64,000 nucleotides of DNA from JBNLBS01 sp050303415. GTDB lineage: Bacteria; Pseudomonadota; Gammaproteobacteria; Methylococcales; Methylomonadaceae. Position numbers and translations under genes: made by a program. Below the pieces are notes generated by a model. It worked only from the letters and a program-made list of their open reading frames with translations. It made no database searches and was not told where the DNA came from. The first letter of the stretch is position 1. The number at the start of each line of letters is the position of its first letter. Positions 35,515-45,554 of the stretch are shown here, piece by piece. The stretch spans positions 31,057 to 95,056 of the forward strand of contig JBNLBS010000015.1 of NCBI GenBank assembly GCA_050303415.1, in the 5' to 3' direction.

Positions 35515-37512
35515 TCATCTTTTAAAAATATTATAACTTTCCCGTTCAAACAGAATATTAGCCGTTTGCAGTATAGCAATAGCTTTTTGACTAAGATCCC
35601 GGGCAATAATTTTATTCTTTTTTTTCTTTGTATTTTGTACTATCACTTTATTAGCTTTATTCAATTTGAATAACTTTAGTGCTGCCTGATAAGGCGGCAT
35701 GGTAACAACATTTTTATCTCCATCAACCAAATACAGTTCAAAACTGTTTTGAATCAGCGCCACACTGTCTTGCGCCGGACGAGTAAATACATCTGAACCA
35801 AAAAAGCTGTGTTCATATTTTCCACCCAATAAAGACATAATGGTTGGCGCTATATCGGTTTGACTACAGGTTTTGCTGATGCGTTGACTTTGCCCTTTAA
35901 ATATATCCGGCGCATAGATGATAAATGGTACACGAAAGGTAGCCGCTGTTCTGGCCCCTTCTTTAAAGCCGCCAAAATGATCGGCGGTAAAAACAAATAA
36001 GGTATTGTCAAAATAATCCGCTTTTTTTGCCTTATCCATAAACTGCCCTATTGTCCAGTCTACATAACGCACGGCATCAATCTGTTTGTGAAAAAAATAG
36101 CTCGGATCATGCGGTTCTACACGACCGACCGGCAACTCATAAGGCCGATGAAAACTTAAGGTCAGCAAAGTGGCAAAAAAAGGCTGCTTTGGATCATGTC
36201 GATCAAAAACGCTATGCGCAGTATTGAATAAATCCTCATCACTCCAGCCCAGATGGGTTTTAAAATGACGCGTGGTAAACTCATCCTCAAAGACAAAACG
36301 GGAATAACCATTACTGCCTAAAAATGCCTGTCTATGATCATAAAAAGGTTGCCCGGCGTAAATAAACATCGTTTCATAATCACGTTGCTGCAGGACCCGG
36401 CCCAAGGTTAAGAACTTGCCTTCTGCTTGTGTTCTGGTCGTCACACTGTCACCCGGTAAATCAGGAAAACCGGCGACAATACCCGAAAATCCACGTGTAG
36501 TACGTTTTCCAACCGCATAACATTGATCAAATAAAATCCCCTCATTAGCCAACCGGGATAAATTCGGTGTTAAATCCGGCTTGCCCCCCATGGCACCAAT
36601 ATAATGCCAGCTTAAGCTTTCCAGAATAACGAGTACAACATTGTATTTTTGTTGCGGCAGCCCGGTATCGGTCACTCTATGCAACGGGTTTAACGGATCA
36701 TCGACAAAGGTATCCTGGGGTTGCGTAACCAGCTCTCTAGTTATACGCAGGGCTTGCTGTTCACTCAAGAGGGAATAATATTGGCTTAAATCTTCCGCCT
36801 TATCAGTCAGACTGATAATCGCTTCCCGCAACGTGAATCCGGCATTTAATGACAATTGTGCCAATACACTGGAATGACTGAAATAAGCAGGCCCGGTATT
36901 AATCGCCTTGGGCCCAATGGAACTGCGTATGCCCAAAGCTAACAGAGCGCCAACAATTAAAGACCAGGTCGTTGCTTTGACAAAAGAACTTTGACCTCGA
37001 AGTCTAGACAGCTGCTTTTTATAAAAAAAGATAAAAAAAATGATACAACTGATGCCTGCAGCAAGAGTGGCAGGTATAACAGGAAACTGATCAACAATTA
37101 TTTTATGAACATAATCGTATTTTAAGTAATGGATTGCTTTATGATTTAAGTGCTCGTTAAATTCCTGAAAAAAATAAAAATCAACAATATTGACCAGCAC
37201 AACCACCATTAGAGCTAGTGCACTATAGATTGCCAGACAAGCTTTAAACAGACGGTGATAGATAAAAGCTAACGGAGCGGGCACCATAATCAGCCAAATG
37301 GGTACCGTTAACATTCCAGCGATAACTATATCAAAGCGTAAACCGATTATTAACGATCTAAGAATTTCAGTCGTAAAATTTTCGGTAAAACGATCGGACA
37401 AAAACAACAAAATGCCCAATCGTTGCAGTGAAAAAATAAGTGCGGCGATTACAAAAAAAAGCAGGGGCGCTCTAAGACGAACATGTGACATATGAATAAA
37501 ATGATTTTTCAT
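35515..37512 (-). CDS. LTA-synthase-like membrane sulfatase/phosphoglycerol transferase
   Basis: The 665-residue protein has about five N-terminal transmembrane helices (1-195), then an extracytoplasmic alkaline-phosphatase-superfamily domain. Metal and nucleophile motifs are visible: VVLVILESLSWHY (metal Glu), GKRTTRGFSGIVAGFP (catalytic Thr), and FTADHFGGF (metal Asp/His). Such proteins transfer phosphoglycerol or phosphoethanolamine to sugars or lipids of the envelope (e.g. osmoregulated periplasmic glucans, lipid A). The precise acceptor cannot be read from sequence. The C-terminal tail is very lysine-rich (NTKKKKNKIIARD). Confidence 0.9.
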   Translation of the reverse strand: MKNHFIHMSHVRLRAPLLFFVIAALIFSLQRLGILLFLSDRFTENFTTEILRSLIIGLRFDIVIAGMLTVPIWLIMVPAPLAFIYHRLFKACLAIYSALALMVVVLVNIVDFYFFQEFNEHLNHKAIHYLKYDYVHKIIVDQFPVIPATLAAGISCIIFFIFFYKKQLSRLRGQSSFVKATTWSLIVGALLALGIRSSIGPKAINTGPAYFSHSSVLAQLSLNAGFTLREAIISLTDKAEDLSQYYSLLSEQQALRITRELVTQPQDTFVDDPLNPLHRVTDTGLPQQKYNVVLVILESLSWHYIGAMGGKPDLTPNLSRLANEGILFDQCYAVGKRTTRGFSGIVAGFPDLPGDSVTTRTQAEGKFLTLGRVLQQRDYETMFIYAGQPFYDHRQAFLGSNGYSRFVFEDEFTTRHFKTHLGWSDEDLFNTAHSVFDRHDPKQPFFATLLTLSFHRPYELPVGRVEPHDPSYFFHKQIDAVRYVDWTIGQFMDKAKKADYFDNTLFVFTADHFGGFKEGARTAATFRVPFIIYAPDIFKGQSQRISKTCSQTDIAPTIMSLLGGKYEHSFFGSDVFTRPAQDSVALIQNSFELYLVDGDKNVVTMPPYQAALKLFKLNKANKVIVQNTKKKKNKIIARDLSQKAIAILQTANILFERESYNIFKR

Positions 37513-37591
37513 TAACTACAGAAAATATCAAAATAATAAACCTTTTTAACTAAATTCGCTGTGAAATTTTTCTAAATCAAATGGTTTTTAG

Positions 37592-40570
37592 TCATGTTGA
37601 CCATTCAAAACCATGTTCTTCAAATAGTGAGATGCATATCTCCACAATTCTACGGTCGTAATGAATACCCGCCTGTTGATTGATAACGTTTAGGGCTTTA
37701 TGCACCCCTAATGAAGGACGGTAAGGCCGATGAGAAGTTATGGCCTCAACCGCATCAGCCACAGCAATAATTTTGGCTTCCAGTATTATCTCATGCCCTT
37801 TTAATCCATGAGGGTAGCCTGAACCATCGATACACTCATGATGCTGAAGAATCATTTCCTTAACCGGCCAGGGAAACGATACCCCTTCCATAATCTCAAA
37901 CCCCACTTGCGGATGGCTTTGAATCATACCAAACTCATGCTCGGTTAAAGAGCCCGGTCGATTTAGAATTTCAGACGGAATGTATATTTTACCGATATCG
38001 TGAATACTGGCGCCTAACTGCAGGCCCTCAATCTGTTCACTACTCAAGCCCATTTGCTCAGCAATCGCCACAGCCAACTGGGCAACCCGATCCTGATGCC
38101 CGGCAGTATATGGGTCGCGCTTTTCCACAGTACGTGCAATAGCCTCAACGGTTTCCATCAAGGCCGTGGTCAAAGCCTGCGTGGCATGATTGCGCTCTGT
38201 CAGGTTTTTTAATGCATGAACGCCATAAGCTATATCACCGGCCAAATCCTCCAGCACTTCCAATTCCTGTACATTATAAGTATCAACATCAGCCGTATAT
38301 ACGGTAATGGTCCCTATAACCCTTTGGTCATCTTTTAAAGGAACAGATAAACAGGTATTACAACCCAGTGGTAGTGAAGATTTTAAACATATTGAACAAC
38401 CGTTTTTTTCAGAAATTTCATTTGTCAGCCTGGTACGCCCGGTCTGAATAGCCTTAATAACTGAGCAATGAGAGAATGAATCATCTTCCAGGTTGATAGC
38501 CGGTTCTGGAATAAAATCATGTCGTCCTGCTCTGGCTGCAACGACCACGTTTTTTGTCGAATGAGTATCAACAAAACCAACCCAGGTCATCAGGTAATCG
38601 CCTCGATCCACTAAAATCTGACAAATGCTTTCCAGTAAACAATCTATATCGGTTGCCCTAACCAGCGCACCATTGCATTCCAACAGCATTTTAAGCGCCC
38701 GGTTTGCCTTTAAACTGGATGCCTCAATAATTTTACGTTCGGTAAAGTCTTCAACCAGGGATACGGCACCAATAATATTGTTACCCACATCCCTCAGAAC
38801 CGTGCTATACCAGTCACAAATGACAACTTCCCCTTGCCGGGTCAGATTTTGTTGATTAGCCCAGTGTTGCTCATTATCAATTAATAATTGTTGCAGGCTT
38901 TGAAAAACTTGCTGTTTGTTATCCGGACAAAACAATTCATCCAGTTTTTTACCGATAACTTGAGTCTTACTATAAGCAAATATATTTTCCGCAGCCGGGT
39001 TCCAGGCCATTATTTCAAAATCGGTATTCCATTCAATGATTGCTATGGGAGTATGTTCAAAATGCAAACTAAGTAATTGTTGCGTATCTTTATAAATAGA
39101 TTCCATTTGTTTTTGTTCGGTGATATCAACCCAAAATCCTACAATTTCCTTCGATTTCCCCTGTCGATCCCGTTCAATTCTCATACAATCATACAACCAA
39201 TGATAACGACCGTCTTTAGCCAAAATCCGGTATTCATGACTAACCTTTTCTTTTTCAAAGGCATTGAGCAACTCCGCCAGCACTCGCGGTTTATCTTCTT
39301 CATGAATATGGTTTAGCCAGAATGAGGGATCGTTAATAAACTCATCAGGCTGATAATCTAATAGTTTTTCAACATTCTGACTGATAAATGTTAAGGCATA
39401 ATCTCCGCTGACATTACTGGTATAGATAACAGCCGGACTGGCCATTAAAAGATGCTCCAGACTGGCATTGTTTTGTTGCAGCTGATTCTCAACCTGTTGC
39501 CTGGCTGAAACTTCTTTTTCCAACTCATTAACGTGTCTTTTCTGCTCTTCTTCTCTGCATTTGCTTTCCTCCACCAGTCTCAGATATGACGCTCTGATCG
39601 TCTTTTCCGCTCTACCGGTTAGACAATAAAACAGGATAAACACCAAAATGCCCGCACTCACAACCCAAATGAAAATCACCGCCTGGTTACGTTGTCTTCT
39701 GCTTAAGCGTTCTGTAATATTAAAAAAATAGAACATTTGTCCAACTTGACGCAGTCCAGCATCCTGCACCGGCATTTTTATTATCTGATAAAACTGATCA
39801 TCAACTTGAATATGACTTATTCCTGACAACCCCGGCTCCGCCAATAATAGGTCCGGGAAAGATTTTAAGGTTTTATGAACAATAACCGAATCAGGCAGCT
39901 GATCCCAAAAACTGGAATTATGCAGAAAATTAGAACTGTTTTCCCACACCTTACGATCGATAAACTGCTTTTTGATAGTCAGCGCAAATGACATACCGCT
40001 AACCTCTCTACTGCTTGCAAGTAAATGACTGATTTCCTCACCCAATTCCAGATAGCCCAGCAATCGTTTACCTTGATACCAAGGTTCGACTACTCTTAAA
40101 GTAAAAGTACCCAACGGTCCTAATTCAATACCGGCTTGGCGTTGCTTGCTTTTCATCGCATCAAGCAAGGTGTAACGTTTTATACGATCCCCGTAACGAT
40201 CGGGTTGATGAACACGTAAAAAATTTATCCCATCTGCATTATGAAAATAAAAATGGGTTACCGGACTGACTTTGGCAATTTTCTGCAATATAGGCTGAGC
40301 ATACTTATATAACGATGCCCGATCTTGAGTTAAGTATACTTGTTGTAACCTGGCATTATCTTTAATGACGGCCAAAGCTACAGACAGTTTTTCAGATTCC
40401 TCGTGAATTAGAACCTTGTGAATCTTCTGAACGGTATTCTTTAACCTTAGCGACTCATTTTCGGTGCGTAATTTTTCTTCGACATAAATACCATAGAAAA
40501 ATATCGAAACGCTGACAACGATAAGCAAAGTCAAAGGAAATAAAATATAAATTTTTAGATTTTGCTTCAC
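37592..40570 (-). CDS. Membrane sensor with PAS-PAS-GAF and C-terminal HD-GYP c-di-GMP phosphodiesterase
   Basis: The 992-residue protein has two transmembrane helices (about 7-27 and 300-320) flanking a periplasmic sensor of about 270 residues with Cache-like features. Next come two PAS domains (about 370-500 and 505-625; VDITEQKQMES, VEDFTERKIIEA), a GAF domain (about 640-790) containing several Cys (SICLKSSLPLGCNTCLS), and an HD-GYP domain. The catalytic set is intact: HD at 857-858, HHE at 910-912 and GYP at 918-920. It should degrade c-di-GMP in response to envelope and cytosolic signals. A membrane GGDEF cyclase gene lies 100 bp upstream on the same strand. Confidence 0.92.
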   Translation of the reverse strand: MKQNLKIYILFPLTLLIVVSVSIFFYGIYVEEKLRTENESLRLKNTVQKIHKVLIHEESEKLSVALAVIKDNARLQQVYLTQDRASLYKYAQPILQKIAKVSPVTHFYFHNADGINFLRVHQPDRYGDRIKRYTLLDAMKSKQRQAGIELGPLGTFTLRVVEPWYQGKRLLGYLELGEEISHLLASSREVSGMSFALTIKKQFIDRKVWENSSNFLHNSSFWDQLPDSVIVHKTLKSFPDLLLAEPGLSGISHIQVDDQFYQIIKMPVQDAGLRQVGQMFYFFNITERLSRRQRNQAVIFIWVVSAGILVFILFYCLTGRAEKTIRASYLRLVEESKCREEEQKRHVNELEKEVSARQQVENQLQQNNASLEHLLMASPAVIYTSNVSGDYALTFISQNVEKLLDYQPDEFINDPSFWLNHIHEEDKPRVLAELLNAFEKEKVSHEYRILAKDGRYHWLYDCMRIERDRQGKSKEIVGFWVDITEQKQMESIYKDTQQLLSLHFEHTPIAIIEWNTDFEIMAWNPAAENIFAYSKTQVIGKKLDELFCPDNKQQVFQSLQQLLIDNEQHWANQQNLTRQGEVVICDWYSTVLRDVGNNIIGAVSLVEDFTERKIIEASSLKANRALKMLLECNGALVRATDIDCLLESICQILVDRGDYLMTWVGFVDTHSTKNVVVAARAGRHDFIPEPAINLEDDSFSHCSVIKAIQTGRTRLTNEISEKNGCSICLKSSLPLGCNTCLSVPLKDDQRVIGTITVYTADVDTYNVQELEVLEDLAGDIAYGVHALKNLTERNHATQALTTALMETVEAIARTVEKRDPYTAGHQDRVAQLAVAIAEQMGLSSEQIEGLQLGASIHDIGKIYIPSEILNRPGSLTEHEFGMIQSHPQVGFEIMEGVSFPWPVKEMILQHHECIDGSGYPHGLKGHEIILEAKIIAVADAVEAITSHRPYRPSLGVHKALNVINQQAGIHYDRRIVEICISLFEEHGFEWST

Positions 40571-40670
40571 CCTTGACTCCTAACGACAAGACTATGCTTA
40601 TTATTAACATGGCTATTATAGGATAAATTGTGTCTATATTAACCAATATAAGTAAATAAACTTAATTGAA

Positions 40671-41843
40671 TTATTCACAGACCTGATTACGACCTCTCTT
40701 TTTAGCTTTATACAACGCTTTATCGGCTAATTTCATCACAGCCCAAGGGGATTTGGTTTTAGTCTTTGAATCGGCCACACCGATAGATACCGTAACCTGA
40801 ACCGTTTTATTTTTACCCGCCTTACCTTTACGCCGATCCTGACGATTAACCACAAAAGGTGAGTCGGCTATTGTTCGGCGCAAATCCTCTAAGTGTGACT
40901 TTGCCTGTTGAGTGTCTTTACCATTAAACAGGACAGTAAACTCTTCGCCGCCATAACGATATGACACTCCAGAACCGCTTACTTTTTGCATTTTGGCCGC
41001 AATCATTCTTAACACAGCATCGCCTGTATCATGACCATAGGTATCGTTAAATTTCTTAAAATGATCGACATCCAGCATAGCGACGGAATACAAACCGCTA
41101 ATGGCCTGAAATTTTTCCCGTAAAGCCCGCCTGCCGGGCAATTCGGTCAGCTCATCCAGATAAGCCATGCGCCAGGACTCTTGCATCACCGCATATAAAC
41201 ACATTAACAAGGCAGCACAGCTAAATACCTGAACACTGCGGACATCATGCTCACCATATAATTGAGCAAACAATAAAACCAGTATGCCGGCTCCGGTTAG
41301 TAAGTGGGTTTGCTTTTTTACCGCCACTATTAACAACATGAACAAGCCAACCAATACCGAACCGGCTAAAACAGTTTGCGGCATATGAGTCCAGTCAAAA
41401 TAACGGGCAGGCAGCCAATTGTGCATTAAATAAAAAATCAGTTTTGGGGGCTTCTGTTGCACAATCCAAACCGACAAAGCCATGCCGCCCAATAAGACAA
41501 TATAGGCCGGTATCGCCCTTAGACTAAGTATACCTCGTTCGGGTAATAACGAAAACACAAGCAATACAATTGGAATTAAACATGTCTGTAGAGAAAGTGC
41601 CAGCCGGCTTTCGCTCCAGCCTTGTGTGAACAATACATAGTTATGAATAATCAGCAGCATATAAAAAAACACCGTGCTGCGATTGAAATGGTATGAAACC
41701 ACAGCAGCCAGAGTCGCCAAAATATAAGGCATATACTCAAAAAGATTTTGCCAGGATATCGGCAACTGTTGATAGTGTTGCTGAGTATAAAACGCCACGC
41801 CCAACAAGGTTAAAATAGGCAGGCAGCCGATTATTTTTCGCAT
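40671..41843 (-). CDS. Membrane-bound diguanylate cyclase
   Basis: The 390-residue protein has about eight N-terminal transmembrane helices (1-210), then a GGDEF domain with GGEEF at 298-302 (SYRYGGEEFTVLF) and the metal/substrate segment MLDVDHFKKFNDTYGHDTGD. It should make c-di-GMP. The membrane region resembles MASE-type sensor domains without being assignable. No RxxD inhibitory site is found just ahead of the motif (the residues are KMQKVSGSGVSY), so product inhibition may be weak. It is immediately upstream of the HD-GYP gene on the same strand, so the cyclase and hydrolase are probably coexpressed. Confidence 0.92.
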   Translation of the reverse strand: MRKIIGCLPILTLLGVAFYTQQHYQQLPISWQNLFEYMPYILATLAAVVSYHFNRSTVFFYMLLIIHNYVLFTQGWSESRLALSLQTCLIPIVLLVFSLLPERGILSLRAIPAYIVLLGGMALSVWIVQQKPPKLIFYLMHNWLPARYFDWTHMPQTVLAGSVLVGLFMLLIVAVKKQTHLLTGAGILVLLFAQLYGEHDVRSVQVFSCAALLMCLYAVMQESWRMAYLDELTELPGRRALREKFQAISGLYSVAMLDVDHFKKFNDTYGHDTGDAVLRMIAAKMQKVSGSGVSYRYGGEEFTVLFNGKDTQQAKSHLEDLRRTIADSPFVVNRQDRRKGKAGKNKTVQVTVSIGVADSKTKTKSPWAVMKLADKALYKAKKRGRNQVCE

Positions 41844-41866
41844 ACGAAATTATTAGACAGAAGTTT

Positions 41867-42109
41867 TTATAGGATTATTTGTATCGCGAAATAAGGAACC
41901 CAGTTAAAAATAATCATCAGGATTTTATAAAAAGCCATACCTGAGTAATGAATGGCGTCGAAACGCTCCATTGGCATATAAAACCATCGGCTATGAAATC
42001 GGTAGACCCAGTCATGCGCCAGGCAGAGCAATAAAAGCCACCATAACAGTAAACCGATATTGATTAATCCGCACCACAATAAAATATCTGCAATCGTTTC
42101 AAGCGTCAT
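41867..42109 (-). CDS. Small membrane protein (DUF6868-like)
   Basis: An 80-residue protein with two hydrophobic helices (about 10-32 and 58-80) joined by a conserved-looking loop, LAHDWVYRFHSRWFYMPMERFDAIHYSGMAFYK. The pattern DWxYRxHxRWF...ERFDAIHYxGMAxYK is, from memory, that of DUF6868 family proteins, whose function is unknown. It lies 23 bp upstream of the diguanylate cyclase on the same strand and may form one unit with it. Confidence 0.75.
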   Translation of the reverse strand: MTLETIADILLWCGLINIGLLLWWLLLLCLAHDWVYRFHSRWFYMPMERFDAIHYSGMAFYKILMIIFNWVPYFAIQIIL

Positions 42110-42193
42110 AAAACACCTCCATCAAAAAATGAAAATGGGACAGTTAGTATGTATTGTAGTCTTTTGCAGGGAATTAACGATATTATCAGGCAT

Positions 42194-42230
42194 AAAAAAA
42201 CCGTATCCTGACCCAGAATACGGTTTTTAT
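42194..42230. terminator. Intrinsic terminator after mtkB
   Basis: ccgtat (42201-42206) pairs with atacgg (42218-42223) and is extended by flanking A and T runs (aaaa/tttt), giving a stem of about 10 bp with an 11-base loop. The A run gives a T tract on the leftward strand, so it ends the mcl-mtkA-mtkB transcript. Confidence 0.75.
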
Positions 42231-42250
42231 TGTTTTATAAGCCTGAAGTC

Positions 42251-43138
42251 TTAAGCTTTTTTAAGTACTTTTGCCACCGTTTCACCCATTGCCGAAGGGG
42301 TTGGTGCAATGGTAACACCCAAATCCTGCAGCATTTCCACTTTTTCCGCCGCACTTTCACCGCTTGATGAAATAATTGCGCCGGCATGTCCCATACGACG
42401 ACCTTTAGGTGCGGTTAAACCGGCAATGTAGGCCACGAGAGGCTTGCTCATATTGGCTTTGGCAAACTCACCCGCCTCCACTTCCTGTGGACCGCCGATT
42501 TCACCGATCATGACCACTACTTCAGTTTCCGGATCGGCTTCGAATTTTTCTAGGATATCCCGATGTGAACTACCATTGATTGGATCTCCCCCGATACCTA
42601 CAGAGGTTGATATACCGATACCCAGTTCGCGTAACTGATCCGCCGCTTCATAACCCAAAGTACCAGAACGACCGACGATACCGACATTACCTTGCTTGTA
42701 GATATGCCCCGGCATAATTCCCAACATGGATTTCCCTGGGCTGATGGTACCGGCACAGTTTGGTCCGGTCAGAATCATGCGCTCTTCTTTTGGAAATTTT
42801 CTCAGGTAGTTTTTAACCTGCATCATATCCTGGGTTGGAATTCCGTCGGTAATCGCGACACAATATTTAATACCTGCATCGGCAGCTTCCATAATGGAAT
42901 CTGCTGCAAAAGCAGGGGGAACGAAGATAATACTGGCTTCAGCACCTGCCTGGTCTACCGCTTCTTTAACAGTATTGAAAACCGGTCTGTCCAAATGAGT
43001 TTGTCCGCCTTTGCCCGGCGTAATACCACCGACCACATTCGAACCATAGTTAATCATATCCTGTGCATGGAAGGTACCGATCTTACCGGTAAAACCCTGA
43101 ACAATCATTCGTGTATTTTGATCAATTAAAATCGCCAT
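42251..43138 (-). CDS. mtkB: Malate-CoA ligase (malate thiokinase) alpha subunit
   Basis: The 295-residue protein is a succinyl-CoA-synthetase alpha homologue: CoA-binding Rossmann start (NTRMIVQGFTGKIGTFHAQDMINYGSNVVGG), ITDGIPTQDM, TGPNCAGTISPG, and the phospho-histidine loop RRMGHAGAI. Malate thiokinase joins malate and CoA with ATP in the serine cycle. Placement directly after mtkA, with the two genes sharing a base at the junction, and beside mcl and sga supports malate rather than succinate as substrate. Sequence alone does not separate MtkB from SucD with certainty. Confidence 0.9.
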   Translation of the reverse strand: MAILIDQNTRMIVQGFTGKIGTFHAQDMINYGSNVVGGITPGKGGQTHLDRPVFNTVKEAVDQAGAEASIIFVPPAFAADSIMEAADAGIKYCVAITDGIPTQDMMQVKNYLRKFPKEERMILTGPNCAGTISPGKSMLGIMPGHIYKQGNVGIVGRSGTLGYEAADQLRELGIGISTSVGIGGDPINGSSHRDILEKFEADPETEVVVMIGEIGGPQEVEAGEFAKANMSKPLVAYIAGLTAPKGRRMGHAGAIISSSGESAAEKVEMLQDLGVTIAPTPSAMGETVAKVLKKA

Positions 43139-44331
43139 TACGCTGCACCCTCCGCTTCTTTGGCAACGACTTCATTACGCGCCTGTACTGCTTTTTCCGC
43201 AGCTTCTGCCAATGTTTCGGCAGTGATAATCGGCAATCCGCTTTCTGCAATAATCTTGCGGCCTTCTTCTACGTTAGTACCGGATAGACGTACAACCAGC
43301 GGCACTTTCATATCGATTTTTTGAACCGCTTGCACTACACCCTGTGCAATCCAGTCACAACGATTGATACCGGCAAAAATATTTACCAGCATGGCCTTAA
43401 CATTGTCATCGGCCAGTACCAGTCTGAACGCTTTTTCGGTACGTTCTGCGGACGCGCCGCCACCGACATCCAAAAAGTTGGCTGGTTCGCCGCCAGCCAG
43501 TTTAATCATATCCATGGTCGCCATTGCCAGACCTGCGCCATTGATCATACAGCCGATATCACCATCCAGCCCGACATAGCTTAAGCCCCTATCGGAAGCC
43601 GCCATTTCACGAGGGTCTTCCTGAGTTTTATCACGCAATTCAGAAATACGTTGCTGACGGAACAAAGCGTTGTCATCAAAACCCATTTTGGCATCCAGCG
43701 CAATCAATTCGCCCGCACCGGTCACAACCAGCGGATTAATTTCCAGCATATTTGCATCCAAATCACGCATGGCACGATAACAGCCTTTAATGAATTTAAC
43801 CGCCTGGCTGATTTGAGTCGCTTCCAGACCTAAGGCAAATGCCATTTCACGCGCCTGAAAATCCAGCAAGCCAACCGCCGGTTCAATATGAATTTTTTTA
43901 ATCGCATCCGGATTATTTTCCGCCAGCTCTTCAATTTCCATACCGCCTTCAGCTGAACCCACCATCACGATACGTTCATGTGCACGGTCAACCAGAAAAC
44001 TGAAATAAAGTTCCTTAGCAATATCGGTTCCGGCTTCAACATACAGTCTGCCGCAAACCTTTCCTTCCGGCCCGGTTTGATGAGTCACCAGACGCTTGCC
44101 TAATAATTCTTCCGCTGCTGCAGCGACTTCTTCATGAGTTTTACAGATTTTAATGCCGCCGGCTTTACCGCGCGCACCTGAGTGGATTTGTGCTTTAACC
44201 GCCCACACACTACCACCAATTTCTCTAGTGCGCTGAACCGCATCTTCCGGGCTATAAGCCAAACCACCATCAGAAATTTTGACACCGTAACCGGCTAAAA
44301 GATCTTTTGCTTGATACTCATGGATATCCAC
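43138..44331 (-). CDS. mtkA: Malate-CoA ligase (malate thiokinase) beta subunit
   Basis: The 397-residue protein has an ATP-grasp N-terminal half (MDIHEYQAKDLLAGYGVKISDGG, VKAQIHSGARGKAGGIKI, LEINPLVVTGAGELIALDAKMGFDDNALFR) and a C-terminal CoA-ligase domain (GDIGCMINGAGLAMATMDMIKLAGGEPANFLDVGGGA, NIFAGINRCDWIAQG, VRLSGTNVEEG). It matches SucC/MtkA. Together with MtkB it makes malyl-CoA for Mcl. It ends at the base where mtkB begins, so the pair is cotranslated. A weak terminator-like hairpin separates it from mcl upstream. Confidence 0.92.
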   Translation of the reverse strand: MDIHEYQAKDLLAGYGVKISDGGLAYSPEDAVQRTREIGGSVWAVKAQIHSGARGKAGGIKICKTHEEVAAAAEELLGKRLVTHQTGPEGKVCGRLYVEAGTDIAKELYFSFLVDRAHERIVMVGSAEGGMEIEELAENNPDAIKKIHIEPAVGLLDFQAREMAFALGLEATQISQAVKFIKGCYRAMRDLDANMLEINPLVVTGAGELIALDAKMGFDDNALFRQQRISELRDKTQEDPREMAASDRGLSYVGLDGDIGCMINGAGLAMATMDMIKLAGGEPANFLDVGGGASAERTEKAFRLVLADDNVKAMLVNIFAGINRCDWIAQGVVQAVQKIDMKVPLVVRLSGTNVEEGRKIIAESGLPIITAETLAEAAEKAVQARNEVVAKEAEGAA

Positions 44332-44364
44332 AGCATCTCCTCTAACTTATTTCAAAAAAAAGAT

Positions 44365-44389
44365 AAAAAAGGCCGCAGAAAGCAGCCTT
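44365..44389 (-). terminator. Hairpin between mcl and mtkA
   Basis: On the minus strand aaggctgc (44382-44389) pairs with gcggcctt (44369-44376) with one mismatch. A T run follows (A's at 44365-44370 on the plus strand). It lies directly after the mcl stop and could attenuate readthrough into mtkA. Confidence 0.6.
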
Positions 44390-44405
44390 ATCATTTATAA
44401 ATTTG

Positions 44406-45359
44406 TTACTTGGTTTTTGCGGCAATTGCTTTTGCAGCATTAACCACATTATTTGCCATTTTTTCAGATGCCGCATCAATCAAACGACCATCTAACGCCG
44501 CCGCACCTTTACCTTGCGCCGCCGCTTCTTTTAAGGCTTCAAGAATTCTATGCGCTTTTTCCACTTCTGCTGCCGGTGGGGTAAATACATCATTCGCCAA
44601 CTCAACTTGAGACGGATGAATAGCCCACTTACCTTCACAACCTAAGGCCGCTGCTCTTTTGGCAGCCAATTTATAACCTTCCGGATCTTTAATATCACCA
44701 AACGGACCGTCAATTGGTCGCAAACCATATGCCCGACAAGCCACTGTCATCCGGCTGATTGCCGCATGCCATTGATCACCCGGATAATCAGGATTTAAAC
44801 CGCCGATATTCGTGGTTCTGGCTCGATTACTGGCGGCATAGTCAGCAACACCGAAATGCAGCGCTTCCAATCGGCCGCCTAACGCACCTTGTTTAGCAAT
44901 ATCTTCAACATTAGCCATACCTAATGCTGTTTCAATCAGCGCCTCAACACCTATTCTGTTCTTTAGGCCCTGCTGCATTTCCAACTGGTTTAACATTGCT
45001 TCCACCATGTAAACGTCAGAATAAACACCAACTTTTGGCACCAGAATGGTATCTATTTTATCGCCACACTGTTCAACCAGATCAACCACATCGCGTACCA
45101 TATATTGCGTGTCCAAACCGTTAATACGCACAGACACTGTCACACCATGGCCTTTCCAGTCCAAATCATTGATTGCCTGAATAACATTTTTACGCGCCTG
45201 CAGTTTGTCGTCGGGTGCAACAGCATCTTCCAGATCCAGAAAAATAAAATCGACGCCACTTTTCATGGCTTTTTCAAACATATCTGGATTTGATCCCGGC
45301 ACGGCTAATTCACAACGCTGTACCCGCTGAACATTGGCTTCAAATAATGTATGGCTCAT
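44406..45359 (-). CDS. mcl: Malyl-CoA lyase (serine cycle)
   Basis: The 317-residue protein belongs to the CitE/malyl-CoA lyase superfamily: RCELAVPGSNPDMFEKAMKSGVDFIFLDLEDAVAPDDK, the acidic metal site in LEDAVAPDDK, VSVRINGLDTQYM, ILVPKVGVYSDVYMVEAML, GVEALIETALGMANVEDIA and the tail NIGGLNPDYPGDQW. Mcl cleaves malyl-CoA to acetyl-CoA and glyoxylate. Together with the downstream mtkA and mtkB it completes the cleavage branch of the serine cycle. The Mcl enzyme is metal-dependent; the metal residue E and D patterns are intact. Confidence 0.93.
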   Translation of the reverse strand: MSHTLFEANVQRVQRCELAVPGSNPDMFEKAMKSGVDFIFLDLEDAVAPDDKLQARKNVIQAINDLDWKGHGVTVSVRINGLDTQYMVRDVVDLVEQCGDKIDTILVPKVGVYSDVYMVEAMLNQLEMQQGLKNRIGVEALIETALGMANVEDIAKQGALGGRLEALHFGVADYAASNRARTTNIGGLNPDYPGDQWHAAISRMTVACRAYGLRPIDGPFGDIKDPEGYKLAAKRAAALGCEGKWAIHPSQVELANDVFTPPAAEVEKAHRILEALKEAAAQGKGAAALDGRLIDAASEKMANNVVNAAKAIAAKTK

Positions 45360-45554
45360 TTTATTTCTTCCTGATAAAAATTTGGGAACAGCTTAAAAAA
45401 TAAATATTTTTTCGGCCAATCCAGATATAAATAAACCCACCATTGTACTTCCAGAGAAAACATTGTCAATTTTTCATCAACAATCCAAGATATTTTTTTA
45501 ACAAACAATTCTTGATGAAATTTAACAGCTATGTCATTATTGCCCGTTTGTGTC

